Source: an uncultured Thiohalocapsa sp.
Lineage (GTDB): Bacteria > Pseudomonadota > Gammaproteobacteria > Chromatiales > Chromatiaceae
Reading direction: 5' to 3'
Assembly (NCBI RefSeq): GCF_913063425.1
Contig: NZ_CAJXYK010000048.1
Span: forward strand, 1 to 47,508
DNA length: 47,508 bases
Shown here: piece after piece, positions 29,455-38,012 of the stretch
How the letters are laid out: each line of letters begins with the position of its first letter
Numbering within the stretch: the stretch's first letter is position 1
Notes under the pieces: model-generated
Database searches by the model: none
The model's input: only the letters and a program-made list of their open reading frames with translations
Told to the model about the DNA's origin: nothing
Position numbers and translations under genes: made by a program

Positions 29455-31382
29455 GACTGTCTCTGCATACCCTGATGGAGGCCGGCCGGCTGCCGCCGCT
29501 GGCCCATTACTTCGCGGCCTTCGTTGCCCGCGGCTGTGGGCTTGCGTCGGACGGCATCGTGGCGCTGAGCGCGGCCCTGGTGAGCGCGCGCAACCTGGAC
29601 GGCGATGTCTGTGTGGACCTGGCCGAGCATGCGCAGCGGGAGCTGTTCCCGGCGGACGTCGCCGCAGATGCACAGGGTCCGCTCGCGCCCGCGCTGGCGG
29701 ACTGGCTCGCGGCCCTAGCTGCCTGCCCCTGGGTGGGCGACCCGGGCGCGCAGGCGCCGCTGATCCTCGATGGGGAGCGGCTCTACCTGGGCAAGTACTG
29801 GCACTTCGAGGCAAGCGCGGCGGCGGCGCTGCGGGCGCGCTCGGCGCCGGTGGCGGACCTGGACCCCGAGCGGCTGGCGCAGGGGCTTGAGCGGCTCTTT
29901 CCGGCGCCGGCGGATGCGGCCGGCGCGGGCGAGCCGGACTGGCAGCGGGTCGCCGCCGCGGTCGCGGTCACCCGCCGCTTCGCGGTGATCTCCGGTGGTC
30001 CGGGTACGGGCAAGACCACCACCGTGGTCAAGGTGCTGGCGCTGCTGCTGGAGCAGGCGCCGGACCTGCGCATTGGGCTTGCGGCGCCCACCGGCAAGGC
30101 GGCAGCCCGGCTCACGGAGTCCATCGCCGGCGGCAAGCAGCGCATCGGCGCCACCGGCGGCATCGCCCCGGACCAGGTGGCGCGTATCCCGGAGCAGGCC
30201 CAGACCATCCACCGGCTCCTCGGCTACGGTGCCGACGGCCTGTTCCGTCGGGATGCGGACAACCCCCTGCCGGTGGACTGCCTGGTGGTGGACGAGGCGT
30301 CCATGATCGACCTGCCGCTCATGGCCCGGCTGCTGGCGGCACTGCCGGCATCGGCCCGGTTGGTGCTGCTCGGTGATCGCGACCAGCTCGCCTCGGTGGA
30401 GGCGGGCAATGTGCTGGGCGACATCACCGGCCGCGGCCAGCCGATCCGCTATGCGCCCGAGCAGCTCGAGCTGCTGGCGCAGGTGGGCGCCGCGCCCGCG
30501 CCGCTGCTGGCGGCGGCTGCGGGGTCTGAAGCTGCCGACCCTGTGGCCGATGGTGACAGACCCCAAGAACCAGCGCCGGCGGCGGCGGTGGCCCTGCTGC
30601 GCAGGAGCTGGCGCTTCGGCGCCGACAGCGGCATCGGCGCCCTGGCCCGGGCCGTCAACGCCGGCGACGGCGAGACGGCCCTCCGGCTGCTGGATGATGA
30701 CGGGCAGCCGGACATCGCCCGGCTGGTGCCGCCCGCGGACAGCCTGCATCCGGTGTGCATCGACTGGGCGGCGGCACGTTTCGCACCGGTGCTGAATGCC
30801 CCCGACCCGGAGACCGCGCTGGACCTCCTGGACCGTGCCCGGGTGCTGGCGGCGCTGCAGCGCGGCCCCTACGGCGTCGAGACCCTGAACGCGCGCATCG
30901 CCCAGCGCCTGCATACGCAGCCCCCGGCGGTCCCTCCGGCGAGCCCCTCGCTCGGGCAAGCCGGTGCCGTGGGTGACGGCCTCCACCATGGCATGCCGGT
31001 GATGGTCACCGCCAATGACTACGAGGTCGGCCTGTACAACGGCGACGTCGGTCTGCTCTGGCGGGATGCCGCCGGCCGCCTGCGCGCGCACTTCCGCGGC
31101 CCGGACGGCAGCCTGCGCACCCTGTCCGTGCGCCAGCTGCCGCCGCACGTCTGCGCCTATGCACTCACGGTGCACAAGAGCCAGGGCTCCGAGCTCGACG
31201 AGGTGCTGCTGGTGCTGCCGCCGGAGCCGCACCCACTGGCGAGTCGCGAGCTGCTCTACACCGCCGTGACCCGCGCCCGCCGGCAGGTGACGGTGCATGC
31301 GGGCGAGGCCGCGCTGCGCCAAGCCTGCGCCGCCCGGGTGCAGCGCAGCTCCGGCCTTGCGGAGCGGTTGGGCTGGCGGTGA
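29451..31382 (+). CDS. recD: Exodeoxyribonuclease V, alpha subunit (5'-3' helicase)
   Basis: A 643-aa superfamily 1B helicase, the faster 5'-3' motor of RecBCD. Walker A reads GGPGTGKTT at 182-190, Walker B VDEASMIDLPL, followed by LGDRDQLASVEAGNVLGDI. The C-terminal motifs include MPVMVTANDYEVGLYNGDVG and the final helicase motifs YALTVHKSQGSELDEVLLVLP and LLYTAVTRAR. A short RecD N-terminal domain (about 1-120) precedes the motor. ATG 29451 overlaps the recB stop and was chosen over an upstream frame that runs inside recB. All three subunits are present and look intact. Confidence 0.96.
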   Translation: MRLSLHTLMEAGRLPPLAHYFAAFVARGCGLASDGIVALSAALVSARNLDGDVCVDLAEHAQRELFPADVAADAQGPLAPALADWLAALAACPWVGDPGAQAPLILDGERLYLGKYWHFEASAAAALRARSAPVADLDPERLAQGLERLFPAPADAAGAGEPDWQRVAAAVAVTRRFAVISGGPGTGKTTTVVKVLALLLEQAPDLRIGLAAPTGKAAARLTESIAGGKQRIGATGGIAPDQVARIPEQAQTIHRLLGYGADGLFRRDADNPLPVDCLVVDEASMIDLPLMARLLAALPASARLVLLGDRDQLASVEAGNVLGDITGRGQPIRYAPEQLELLAQVGAAPAPLLAAAAGSEAADPVADGDRPQEPAPAAAVALLRRSWRFGADSGIGALARAVNAGDGETALRLLDDDGQPDIARLVPPADSLHPVCIDWAAARFAPVLNAPDPETALDLLDRARVLAALQRGPYGVETLNARIAQRLHTQPPAVPPASPSLGQAGAVGDGLHHGMPVMVTANDYEVGLYNGDVGLLWRDAAGRLRAHFRGPDGSLRTLSVRQLPPHVCAYALTVHKSQGSELDEVLLVLPPEPHPLASRELLYTAVTRARRQVTVHAGEAALRQACAARVQRSSGLAERLGWR

Positions 31383-31609
31383 CGGCCGCCGGGAGCCGCG
31401 TTGCCTACGCGGCCGCCGAAGCTGCACGGCCCTCGGCCCACTCGACGCCGACGGACAGTCGGCCAGGCGCCGCCGGCGACGCGGGCGGTCCCGGACGGCG
31501 GACTCCGCACAATCGGCCCCATCTTGGGTGCGGCACAGGCCGGGACCTGCGCCTGCGCCATCCCGGCCCCCGCCCTTCAAGCCAACCCGCCACATCCTGG
31601 GAGAGCAGC

Positions 31610-32260
31610 ATGAGTGACAAGCCGGTTTACGACTTTCCGGGCACCGAGATCGACGTCCACTGGGACGAGCGCCTGTGCATCCACATCGGCGAGTGCGGCA
31701 GCGCCGCCAACAGCCTCTTCGTCGGCGACCGCAAGCCCTGGTGCGTGCCGGACGAGGTGAGCCGGCAGGAGGTGCGCGAGGTCTGCGAGCGCTGCCCGAG
31801 CGGCGCGCTGAGCTACACGGACAAGTCCGGCGAGCCCGAGCAGGCGCCGGCGGAGAACACCCTGAGCGTCGTCTACAACGGCCCCCTGTACCTGACCGGC
31901 GAGCTTCAGATCGACGACGCCGCGGACGACATGGCGGGCACCCGCTTCCGGGCGGCGCTGTGCCGGTGCGGGGCGTCCGCCAACAAGCCCTTCTGCGACA
32001 ACAGCCACCTCGGTGCCGGCTTCCAGGACTTCGGCGCCGTCGGCGAGACCGGCCCGGGAGTCAGCAGCCAGGGCGGCCCGGTGAAGGTCAAGCGCATCCC
32101 GAACGGGCCGCTGATGGTGGAGGGCAACCTCAACATCCGCGCCGCGAGCGGTCGCGTCGCCTGGCAGGGGGAGAAGGCGTTCCTGTGTCGCTGCGGCGCC
32201 TCGAAGAACAAGCCCTTTTGCGACGGCAGCCACAAAGACGCAGGTTTTACAGACAGCTAG
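31610..32260 (+). CDS. Iron-sulfur protein with one Fer4_19-type and two CDGSH domains
   Basis: A 216-aa cytoplasmic protein. The N-terminal part (residues 13-70) has Cys23, Cys29, Cys59 and Cys62 (CxxCPSGAL), the pattern of the divergent 4Fe-4S domain often joined to CDGSH. Two CDGSH zinc-finger-like motifs follow: Cys118-x-Cys120 ... Cys129-xxx-His133 and Cys193-x-Cys195 ... Cys204-xxx-His208, each a 2Fe-2S site with the labile histidine ligand. The middle carries a glycine-rich linker. Such proteins are thought to move clusters or electrons; the exact role is unknown. It lies 227 bp after recD with its own GGGAGAGC site, so it is probably a separate unit. Confidence 0.9.
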   Translation: MSDKPVYDFPGTEIDVHWDERLCIHIGECGSAANSLFVGDRKPWCVPDEVSRQEVREVCERCPSGALSYTDKSGEPEQAPAENTLSVVYNGPLYLTGELQIDDAADDMAGTRFRAALCRCGASANKPFCDNSHLGAGFQDFGAVGETGPGVSSQGGPVKVKRIPNGPLMVEGNLNIRAASGRVAWQGEKAFLCRCGASKNKPFCDGSHKDAGFTDS

Positions 32261-32307
32261 CTGTGCTTATCGGATCAGCGGTAAGGACAGCGTAAGCGCC
32301 AATAGCA

Positions 32308-32327
32308 AAGCCGCCTTGCCGCGGCTT
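32308..32327. terminator. Hairpin after the CDGSH gene
   Basis: A 7-bp perfect stem (aagccgc / gcggctt) with a 6-base loop, 47 bp after the CDGSH stop. No long T tract follows, so it is a weak terminator candidate. Confidence 0.35.
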
Positions 32328-32464
32328 CCGGCTCAGTGGGATGCCCAGCCTACAGGGTGCAACCGCGCTCCCGTTCGCGACGTGCGTCCAGCATGGCCAC
32401 GGCGGCGTCCATCGGGCGGGCGTCGTTGGGGTCTCCGCGAGCTGCCTCTCGCGAGGGCGAGCTC

Positions 32465-32640
32465 GGCTCCCGCAAGAGCGAATACGACATCATCCACGTC
32501 TGCCGCAAACACCACGAGGTGCCCAAGCGCATCTCCTGGGCCAAGCTCCGCCGGCAGGTGCTGCACGACGTGCGGGACCTGCAAGCGCTGCTGGAGCACC
32601 ACCAGCAGGAGGGACTGCCGGAGGCGGACCTTCTGGCGCG
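32465..32640 (+). pseudogene. Fragment of a DUF1156-type DNA methylase
   Basis: About 57 codons, without a proper start or stop, encode SEYDIIHVCRK, then ISWAKLRRQVLHDVRDLQALLEHH and EGLPEADL. I recognise this as the internal piece of DUF1156-domain adenine-specific methylases, large enzymes found in anti-phage islands with helicases and other genes. Sequence on either side in this frame is unrelated, so the gene has been cut at both ends. It stands 64 bp before a possible helicase gene start, matching the order in such islands. The family call is from memory of motif sequence and should be checked by search. Confidence 0.55.
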
Positions 32641-32703
32641 CACCCGCTTCAACCACGGCTGGTGCGGGCGGACCCTGGTCATGCATCGGCGGGAGGAGGA
32701 CAG

Positions 32704-32895
32704 ATGCGCACTCGACTCAGGTCCGCTGACACGGCTTCGCTGTCGCTGACACCCGGCCAGCGAGTCGAGCATCCGCAGCTCGGCGAGGGCGTGGTCGTCC
32801 GCTTGCTCGCCGACGGCCAGGTCCAGGCCTTCTTCCCCGGCGGCGAGCGGCCGGAGCAGCGCATCGGTCGCATTCGCCGCTATGGGCAAAAGTGA
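32704..32895 (+). pseudogene. Probable N-terminal stub of a helicase-like gene
   Basis: A 63-aa frame with an excellent ribosome site (GGGAGGAGGACAG before ATG). Residues 15-40 (LTPGQRVEHPQLGEGVVVRLL) form a small beta-barrel-like motif seen at the ends of UvrD/SNF2-type helicases and at the start of helicases in methylase-linked defense islands. The sequence then turns into GRIRRYGQK and stops. I infer that the rest of the gene was deleted. An independent small protein is possible, given the good translation start. Confidence 0.4.
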
Positions 32896-33272
32896 CGCCC
32901 TCGACGACCCGGAGCTGAAGCGCACCCGCGAGGAGCTGGAAGCGGCGACGTCCAATGCGCGGGAGGCACGGCAGGTGGTTCGAGCTGGTCCGTCTTCCGC
33001 CCGGATAACGGGAGCGGTGCAGCCTGGCAGGGTCGCGTGCTGCAGCGGGCTTCGAAGAGTGGACGCACCGGATACAGCGACGGCACAGCCGAGCTTCGGG
33101 GACAAGATTCGGGGACGGTATACTGAACAGCCAGGAAGCAGCCTACCCGCTGGAGCTGCCGTCGCGCCAATCGCTCTCACTCCCGCCCCCGCATGGCTCG
33201 TGGTGCCAAAGCGCCGAGTGCTTCGCACCCGCCGAGACTCGCCAAGCCGCGTCATTCGCGATACAGCAGGCA
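32896..33272. other. Degraded spacer in the defense island
   Basis: A frame from ATG 32882 starts with a helical, charged stretch (MGKSDALDDPELKRTREELEAA) but dissolves into low-complexity residues. It may be the beginning of another lost gene. Nothing else is recognisable here. Confidence 0.35.
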
Positions 33273-33719
33273 TCAGATCTCCAGCAGCGAGGCCATTGCC
33301 TCGTAGAAGGCGTCCAGCCACTGCTCCTGATGCGTGTACGACGCCACGTGTGGTCGCCCGCCGAGCGTCTCCCGCGCCACGACGTAGCTCAGGGTGCCGT
33401 CGTCCAGCTCCTCCACCTCGAAGCGTTTGTGCCCGCCCGGCACATGCAGACGCACGCCGCAGGGCTGCGCCGGATCGCCGGTGAAGGCCTCCACCAGCAC
33501 CCGCGCTTGATCGTCGCGGGCATGGAAGTCCTCCGGCCAGATCTGCCGCAGCACCGTCACCTTCACCAGCTCGCCTTCCACGTCCTTCAGCGCCGCGAAC
33601 AGCGGCGCCGCCGCCTGCGCCCGCCGCCGAACCGACTCGGCCCGCCGCTCCGCCGCCGTCTGCCTGGTGGCAACGGCGGCCTCTTTGCGTGCCTTGATGC
33701 GTTGCAGGGTGTCGCTCAT
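33273..33719 (-). CDS. Hypothetical protein, 148 aa
   Basis: The start MSDTLQRIKARKEAAVATRQT at 33719 is preceded by GAGGAC about 10 bp upstream. The N-terminal third is a basic, Arg/Ala-rich helix (about residues 6-45), and the rest looks globular: GELVKVTVLRQIWPEDF, VRLHVPGGHKRFEVEELDDGTLSYVV and HQEQWLDAFYEAMASLLEI. I do not recognise the family. Its codon use matches the chromosome and it has no disabling change, unlike its neighbours. It might be part of the lost methylase cluster or unrelated. Confidence 0.6.
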   Translation of the reverse strand: MSDTLQRIKARKEAAVATRQTAAERRAESVRRRAQAAAPLFAALKDVEGELVKVTVLRQIWPEDFHARDDQARVLVEAFTGDPAQPCGVRLHVPGGHKRFEVEELDDGTLSYVVARETLGGRPHVASYTHQEQWLDAFYEAMASLLEI

Positions 33720-33926
33720 GGCTCTTTCGTCCTCCTGTGGGGCGCGTGATGCGGAGTGATGCTCGCCCGCCGTGTCGGAATCCGCTCGCTGCCTGTGCCG
33801 ACCGGGCTTAGGCCGCCGGCGGCACGGCGCTCCGGCACCGCGTCGCAGAGTCCCTTCGTCGGGGGGGCAACGCCGACGAACGGCACGTATATCGTAATCG
33901 AACCGTGGGCAGCACGGCGGGCTTTC

Positions 33927-34085
33927 CGCTGGCAAAAGGCGCGCTTCATGCCGACGCTCCGGCATTCTTTCCAGGAAGGGGAAGCCAGCGAGGCGAGCTG
34001 TACTTGTTCTGCGTCGTGGCCCCCGCGGCACCCGCCTTACAGGACCGGCGCGCGCACCCGCAGTGGACGCCGGCTCGATTGCCGG
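33927..34085 (+). pseudogene. Degenerate scrap of a MAD6/PglW-like kinase gene
   Basis: This stretch closely matches, with indels, the segment of the large kinase gene at about 38730-38890: the DNA for RWQKARFMPT, SFQE, the PAAPALQDRR part and PQWTP are all visible, but spread over different frames. About 160 bp are recognisable. It is on the same strand as the intact gene and 4.8 kb away. It must come from a diverged paralogue, not a recent copy, because many silent sites differ. Confidence 0.75.
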
Positions 34086-34213
34086 CGATCACTCGAAGAC
34101 GGATCGAACCCTCTCAGCTTATCCCTGCGCAAGGGACGCGAAGAATCGTCTTCCGCTTGGTGCCGCGTGCGAGCGCGCCGTGCGCATCATGCGCCCTCGG
34201 TCGCAACTGCGGA

Positions 34214-34435
34214 TCAGTCCGCAACCGCCGTCGGCGTATACCGCAGCTGCAGCAGCCGCTCGGCGGGGACCGCCGCCATGGCGTAAGCGCGGCCCTCATC
34301 GTCGCTGAATTCCACCTCGAAGGTGTCCTCGCCGAGGGTGTCCATCACCGTGCCCACCTGTCCAGCCAGCAGACCGTGCTCGGGCAGGTCCGGGGTCAGG
34401 GCGACGACGGCATGGGGTGAGATGGCTGTGTGCAT
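34214..34435 (-). CDS. DUF4926-domain protein, 73 aa
   Basis: A small protein with the DUF4926 pattern: VVALTPDLPEHGLLAGQVGTVMDTLGEDTFEVEFSD followed by a C-terminal strand-helix (AVPAERLLQLRY). These SH3-like barrel proteins commonly sit next to DUF6883 genes, as here (24 bp downstream of the DUF6883 remnant on the same strand), and are suspected antitoxin or immunity partners; that role is inferred. The gene itself looks intact, so it may be a solitary survivor of its pair. Confidence 0.75.
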   Translation of the reverse strand: MHTAISPHAVVALTPDLPEHGLLAGQVGTVMDTLGEDTFEVEFSDDEGRAYAMAAVPAERLLQLRYTPTAVAD

Positions 34436-34459
34436 GGCCGCTCAGTTCGAGAATGTTGA

Positions 34460-34805
34460 TCAGAGGACGAAACAGCTCGTCAGCCGCGGCGCCGTCTCGC
34501 CGGTACGAATGATCCAGGTGGTTCGAACCGGTGCAGTACCCCTCGGCCCGATAACCTCCAAGCCTACGTGATAGCGCCGACCGTGCGCGTCCGCCAGCCC
34601 CGCCACCGCGGGTTGCTCCCGAGCGGCCCTCAAGCACGCGGTGCACAGCCAGGCCGCCTCCCGGGCCCTGATGGGACCGATCTGCCAAGCGCCGCCGCGA
34701 ACACGCGTGCCTTGTGGCGCCCGCGTGGGTGGGCTGGATTCAGGCAATAGCCGCGCAGCTTGTCGAGATCCACGGCGGCTTGATCGGCGTTGGGCAACCG
34801 CGTCG
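34460..34805 (-). pseudogene. DUF6883-domain protein, frameshifted
   Basis: The N-terminal half (LPNADQAAVDLDKLRGYCLNP, GRHKARVFAAALG) lies in one frame and the C-terminal half (EAAWLCTACLRAAREQ, YHVGLEVIGP, VRTTWIIRTGETAPRLTSCFVL) in another. They join near 34681, where a single base is missing. No good start codon precedes the first half: it follows straight on from the TPR part of the STAND gene, whose frame equals that of the second half. DUF6883 is a small (about 110 aa) domain found with DUF4926 partners, possibly a toxin. Either it was a separate gene joined by deletion, or it was the C-terminal effector of the STAND protein with two compensating indels. Confidence 0.7.
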
Positions 34806-36429
34806 CCTGCGTCGTTTCGCATCTGCGGCGGCCACTGCTCGCCGAGGGCAGAGCGCAGGGCCTCCATGTGTTCGATGGCGACCGCGGAGTCGTCGATGGC
34901 GGCAGCGAGATCGCGGCGGCCCCGATGGGCATTGCCGTGGTTTGTGTAGCCGCTTGCGAGCAGGTTGCGCTGCTCCGGGGTACCGTTGGCATAGCCCGCC
35001 GCCTCGAAGCCGGCGATGACGGAGTCGTTGAGCGCCCGGGCGTTGGCATGAGCGCTGTGCTCGGCGGCCGCGAACGCCGCATCCCATTGGGCATCGAGGT
35101 CCACCTGCTCCGTTCGCCAGCCGCCGGCCGGCATGCGCCGGGCCAGCTCTCCGGCGGCGTTGGCGGCCTGGCGCGGCTCGCCGGCGGCGCGGTGCGCTTG
35201 CACCAGGTCGCCGAGGGTCGCGCCGAGCAGGGGCAGGGTGGCGGGGTCGCGGGTGTCTCCGGCGCCGTCCAGGGCGCGTTTCAGCTCTCGGGCGAGCAGG
35301 GTCAGCGCGAGGATGCGGTCGCGGGGGTCAAGTGTGGCCATGCGGCCCTTGGTGCGCCAGTCGGAGAGGATTGCACGCAGGGCTGCGCGGAAGGCGTCGG
35401 CCTCATCAAGGTTCTCGTGCTGCGCCGCCAGCTCTTCGGCCGCGACCTCGTACCAGGCGCGCTGGACGAACTCGCTGCCGGGGGCAGGGCCGGCGGGATC
35501 ACGCGCTCGACGATGGCGTGGGGGTCGCGGGCTCGGGCCAGGTCCTGCTCGCTACAGGGCTCGTCCAGGCGGCGGGCGGTCTCCAGCAGCAGGTCGTCCA
35601 GGAAGCGGCTGCCCTGGTAGCTCGCCATGGCCAGCGGTTGGCGCAGGGCGTCGACGAACAGGGGCTCGATGAAGCGAAGCGTGTCCACGTCCGCCCACTG
35701 GGCGTCGTCCAGGATCAGCGCGCAGGGGATGGGGCGTTTGCCGGTCTGCCCGGCGGCGCCGGCGAGCGGGATGCCGCTGCCGAGGGCGGCGCGGAACAGG
35801 GCGAGCATCTCCTCCACCGTGTCGCGCCAGTGCTCGGCCTGCTGGGTGGCGATGCCGGGCAGTGGGGCGTCCAGGCGTCGGCGCTTGCGGTTCAGCTCGA
35901 AGATGCCGAGGCCGTCGAAGAGCGCACCGCTCAAGCCCCCGGTGAGCAGGCCGCCCCAGATGCCGGCGTTGGCCTTGGCCAGGCTGGCCGCCAGCTCGCG
36001 GCCGTAGCGGGCGCGGATCACCGGCTCCAGGTGCGGCTCCAGGTGCTCGCGGGCGTTGGACAGGCCGCAGGTGGATGCGGCGATGCCGCGCTCATACTTG
36101 CTGTCGGTGAAGCGCAGGCCCCACCAAAGCCAGGGGATGTCCGGCCGCGGGCCGTCGCTGGCCGGGAACGCCGGGTTCACGGCCAGCGTGCGCCCGCTGA
36201 TGCTCAAGGCGTCCGGCCAGTAGCCGTGCGGGTCGCGGGCGTGGCGCTCCGTGCTGAGCCATTCGTAGAAGGCCTGCACCAGCCGGGTCTTGCCGAGGCC
36301 GGTGTCGGCGGTCCAGACCAGGAATCGGGGCTCGCCGGCAGCGACCTCGTCCCAGGTCTGTTGCAGCAGGGCCAGCTCCTCTGTGCGGCCGACGAAGGGG
36401 GTGGTGGGGGGCGGCTGGGTCTTGTCCAT
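34806..36429 (-). pseudogene. STAND-type NTPase with TPR C-terminus, frameshifted
   Basis: Starts MDKTQPPPTTPFVGRTEEL, the standard opening of STAND signal-transduction ATPases (GGAGG box upstream). Walker A is TGLGKTR (Gly44-Lys47-Thr48) and Walker B ALILDDAQWADVDTLR. Near residue 317 the frame shifts at a run of five C/G bases (35480-35484); the continuation (GSEFVQRAWYEVAAEELAAQHENLDEADAF) runs on in the next frame into helical TPR-like repeats (LLARELKRALDGAGD, QAANAAGELARRM, NHGNAHRGRRDLAAAIDDS). Because the break is a homopolymer, a sequencing error or programmed slippage cannot be excluded. STAND proteins with this layout act as sensors in defense or regulation. The C-terminus merges with DUF6883. 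Confidence 0.78.
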
Positions 36430-36531
36430 TGGGTGGGTCCTCCGTGACGTCTGCGCCGCCGGGAAGTGGCCAGGTCGCGGCGAGGGCGGGTCCTGCGTCC
36501 GGCGATGGGCGCTCGCGCAGGCGCGGGCGGC

Positions 36532-37515
36532 TCAATGCAGCACGGTGTCCAGGTCGTCGGCGGTCAGGATGCGCCTGGACCAGCGCAGCAGCGTCTCCGC
36601 GTCCGCCGCCGCGATGCGCTGCCGCGTGGACTCGCTCGGCGGGCCGAACTTGTCCTCGATCAGGGACAGCAGCACCGCGGCTTCACCCTCTTGGCGGCCC
36701 TCTTGGCGGCCCTCTTGGCGGCCCTCCTGGCGGCCCTGTTGCCGGCCCTGCTCGATGTAGCGGTCGATGAAGGTCTGCATGATCGGCTCTCCGGTGAATG
36801 TCTCCCGCAACAGGGCGCGGATCTCTTGCTCCTCGACCCGTTGCGTGCCCTGAACATAGTAGCGCAGCAGGGATTCCAGGATCGCCACCGCCGTGTTGCG
36901 GTCCTGCACCTGCTCGATCAGCGTCAGGAGCTCGCGCAGGCGCTCGAGCGGCTGGTCGCTGAAGATCCAGCGCAGGGCCAGTTGCACCAGGCGGGTGAGG
37001 ACCTCGCCCTTGATCTCCGCGTCGGTGCGCTCGGACAGGTCCATCAGGGCGTAGGTGAGCTGCGGGACGAAGGGCGCCAGGGCCGCCGGCAGTGGGTTGA
37101 CGAGCTGGTGGAAGCTGCGCGGCACCCGCCAGGGTCCCCTGCCGTGGTAGATGACCAGTGGGTAGACGGGCGGCAGATGGTCGGCCTCGGGGTGCTGCTT
37201 GCGGAAGGCGTCGCCCTCGGCCACGACATAACGCAGCAGCTGCAGGAGCGTCCAGTGCTCGGGGCTGCTCTTGTGCTCGAACAGCAGATAGATGGACAGC
37301 GGGCCGTCGCGGTGGCGCACCCGGTAGACAAGGTCGGAGTAGGCCGAGCGCAGATCGGCGGCGACGTAGGTGTCCTTGGCGATGTCGAGGCTGGCCAGGT
37401 CGATCTCGGCGAGCAGCCCGGGCGGGAGCTGGCAGCGCAGGAAATCCACGGCGACCTCGCGCCGGCCGAAGCTCTCGCGGAAGAAGGCGTCGTGGGGGGT
37501 GGCGATCTCGTCCAT
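36532..37515 (-). CDS. Rpn-family (PD-(D/E)XK) recombination-promoting nuclease
   Basis: A 327-aa protein of the Rpn/YhgA-like family, once called putative transposase. Known members are DNA endonucleases that raise RecA-independent recombination, and recent work links some to phage defense. It starts MDEIATPHDAFFRESFGRREVA at 37515 (upstream codons are proline-rich noise). The nuclease core is at about 40-110, including AYSDLVYRVRHRDGPLSIYLLFEHKSSPE with the Asp and Glu-x-Lys residues. Residues about 255-275 are repeated RQEG units, and the C-terminus is a short helical domain (FGPPSESTRQRIAAADAETLLRWSRRILTADDLDTVL). It is transcribed away from the kinase operon. Confidence 0.88.
   Translation of the reverse strand: MDEIATPHDAFFRESFGRREVAVDFLRCQLPPGLLAEIDLASLDIAKDTYVAADLRSAYSDLVYRVRHRDGPLSIYLLFEHKSSPEHWTLLQLLRYVVAEGDAFRKQHPEADHLPPVYPLVIYHGRGPWRVPRSFHQLVNPLPAALAPFVPQLTYALMDLSERTDAEIKGEVLTRLVQLALRWIFSDQPLERLRELLTLIEQVQDRNTAVAILESLLRYYVQGTQRVEEQEIRALLRETFTGEPIMQTFIDRYIEQGRQQGRQEGRQEGRQEGRQEGEAAVLLSLIEDKFGPPSESTRQRIAAADAETLLRWSRRILTADDLDTVLH
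36686..36745 (-). repeat. 12-bp tandem repeat, 5 units, in the Rpn gene
   Basis: Five 12-bp units (ccctcttggcgg; the last two differ at one or two positions) encode the Arg-Gln-Glu-Gly tetrapeptide repeat. Such repeats are a known site of length variation in Rpn genes. Confidence 0.85.
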
Positions 37516-38012
37516 GGGAGGCGAGCCTAGCGTCGCTACGTGTACAGGGCAACCCGATTGCGCGCGGATGCGGCGGCCAGCAGCGGCACCGGCGGCGGCA
37601 GGGCTCCTGGCGGTGCTGCTGCTCTCTTGCCGAGGCCCTGCCTCGGCATCCCGGTTCGGCGGCGCTGCCGCCCGGGGCGGACACTGGCGACAGAGTCGCA
37701 GACCGCGGTCCAGGTCTGGATTGGGCGGGTCGGTTGGATCAGGCGGGTCAGCGGCAACGCAATTCGGCAATCAGCGCTTCACGCGCGCGCAGCTTTGATC
37801 ATCAGTCCAACCATGCCGCGGCCGATCCGCAGCGCCGACCATTCAACAGCGAAGCCCTCGCTCCCACTCGCCCGAAGCGCCAACTGCAACGGCCTCGGGA
37901 GCACCTTGCGGCCCCGAACATACCGCTCGTCCGGGATCGACGCCGACCGTCAGTTTCGCTATCGTGCCCGAAACGTGCTCTGTCTGGGGCCATCCAGACC
38001 AAGGGATCGAAC
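37516..38012. other. Upstream region of the kinase operon
   Basis: No gene is supported in this 497-bp divergent region. Frames open through it are shadows with low-complexity composition. It should carry the promoter of the defense operon; a stem-rich GC content masks any clear -35/-10 element. Confidence 0.4.

Noticed and set aside
22301-29814. Two very long minus-strand frames (about 980 and 1010 codons) opposite recC and recB
   Set aside because: They are complements of well-recognised genes and show no domain pattern of their own.
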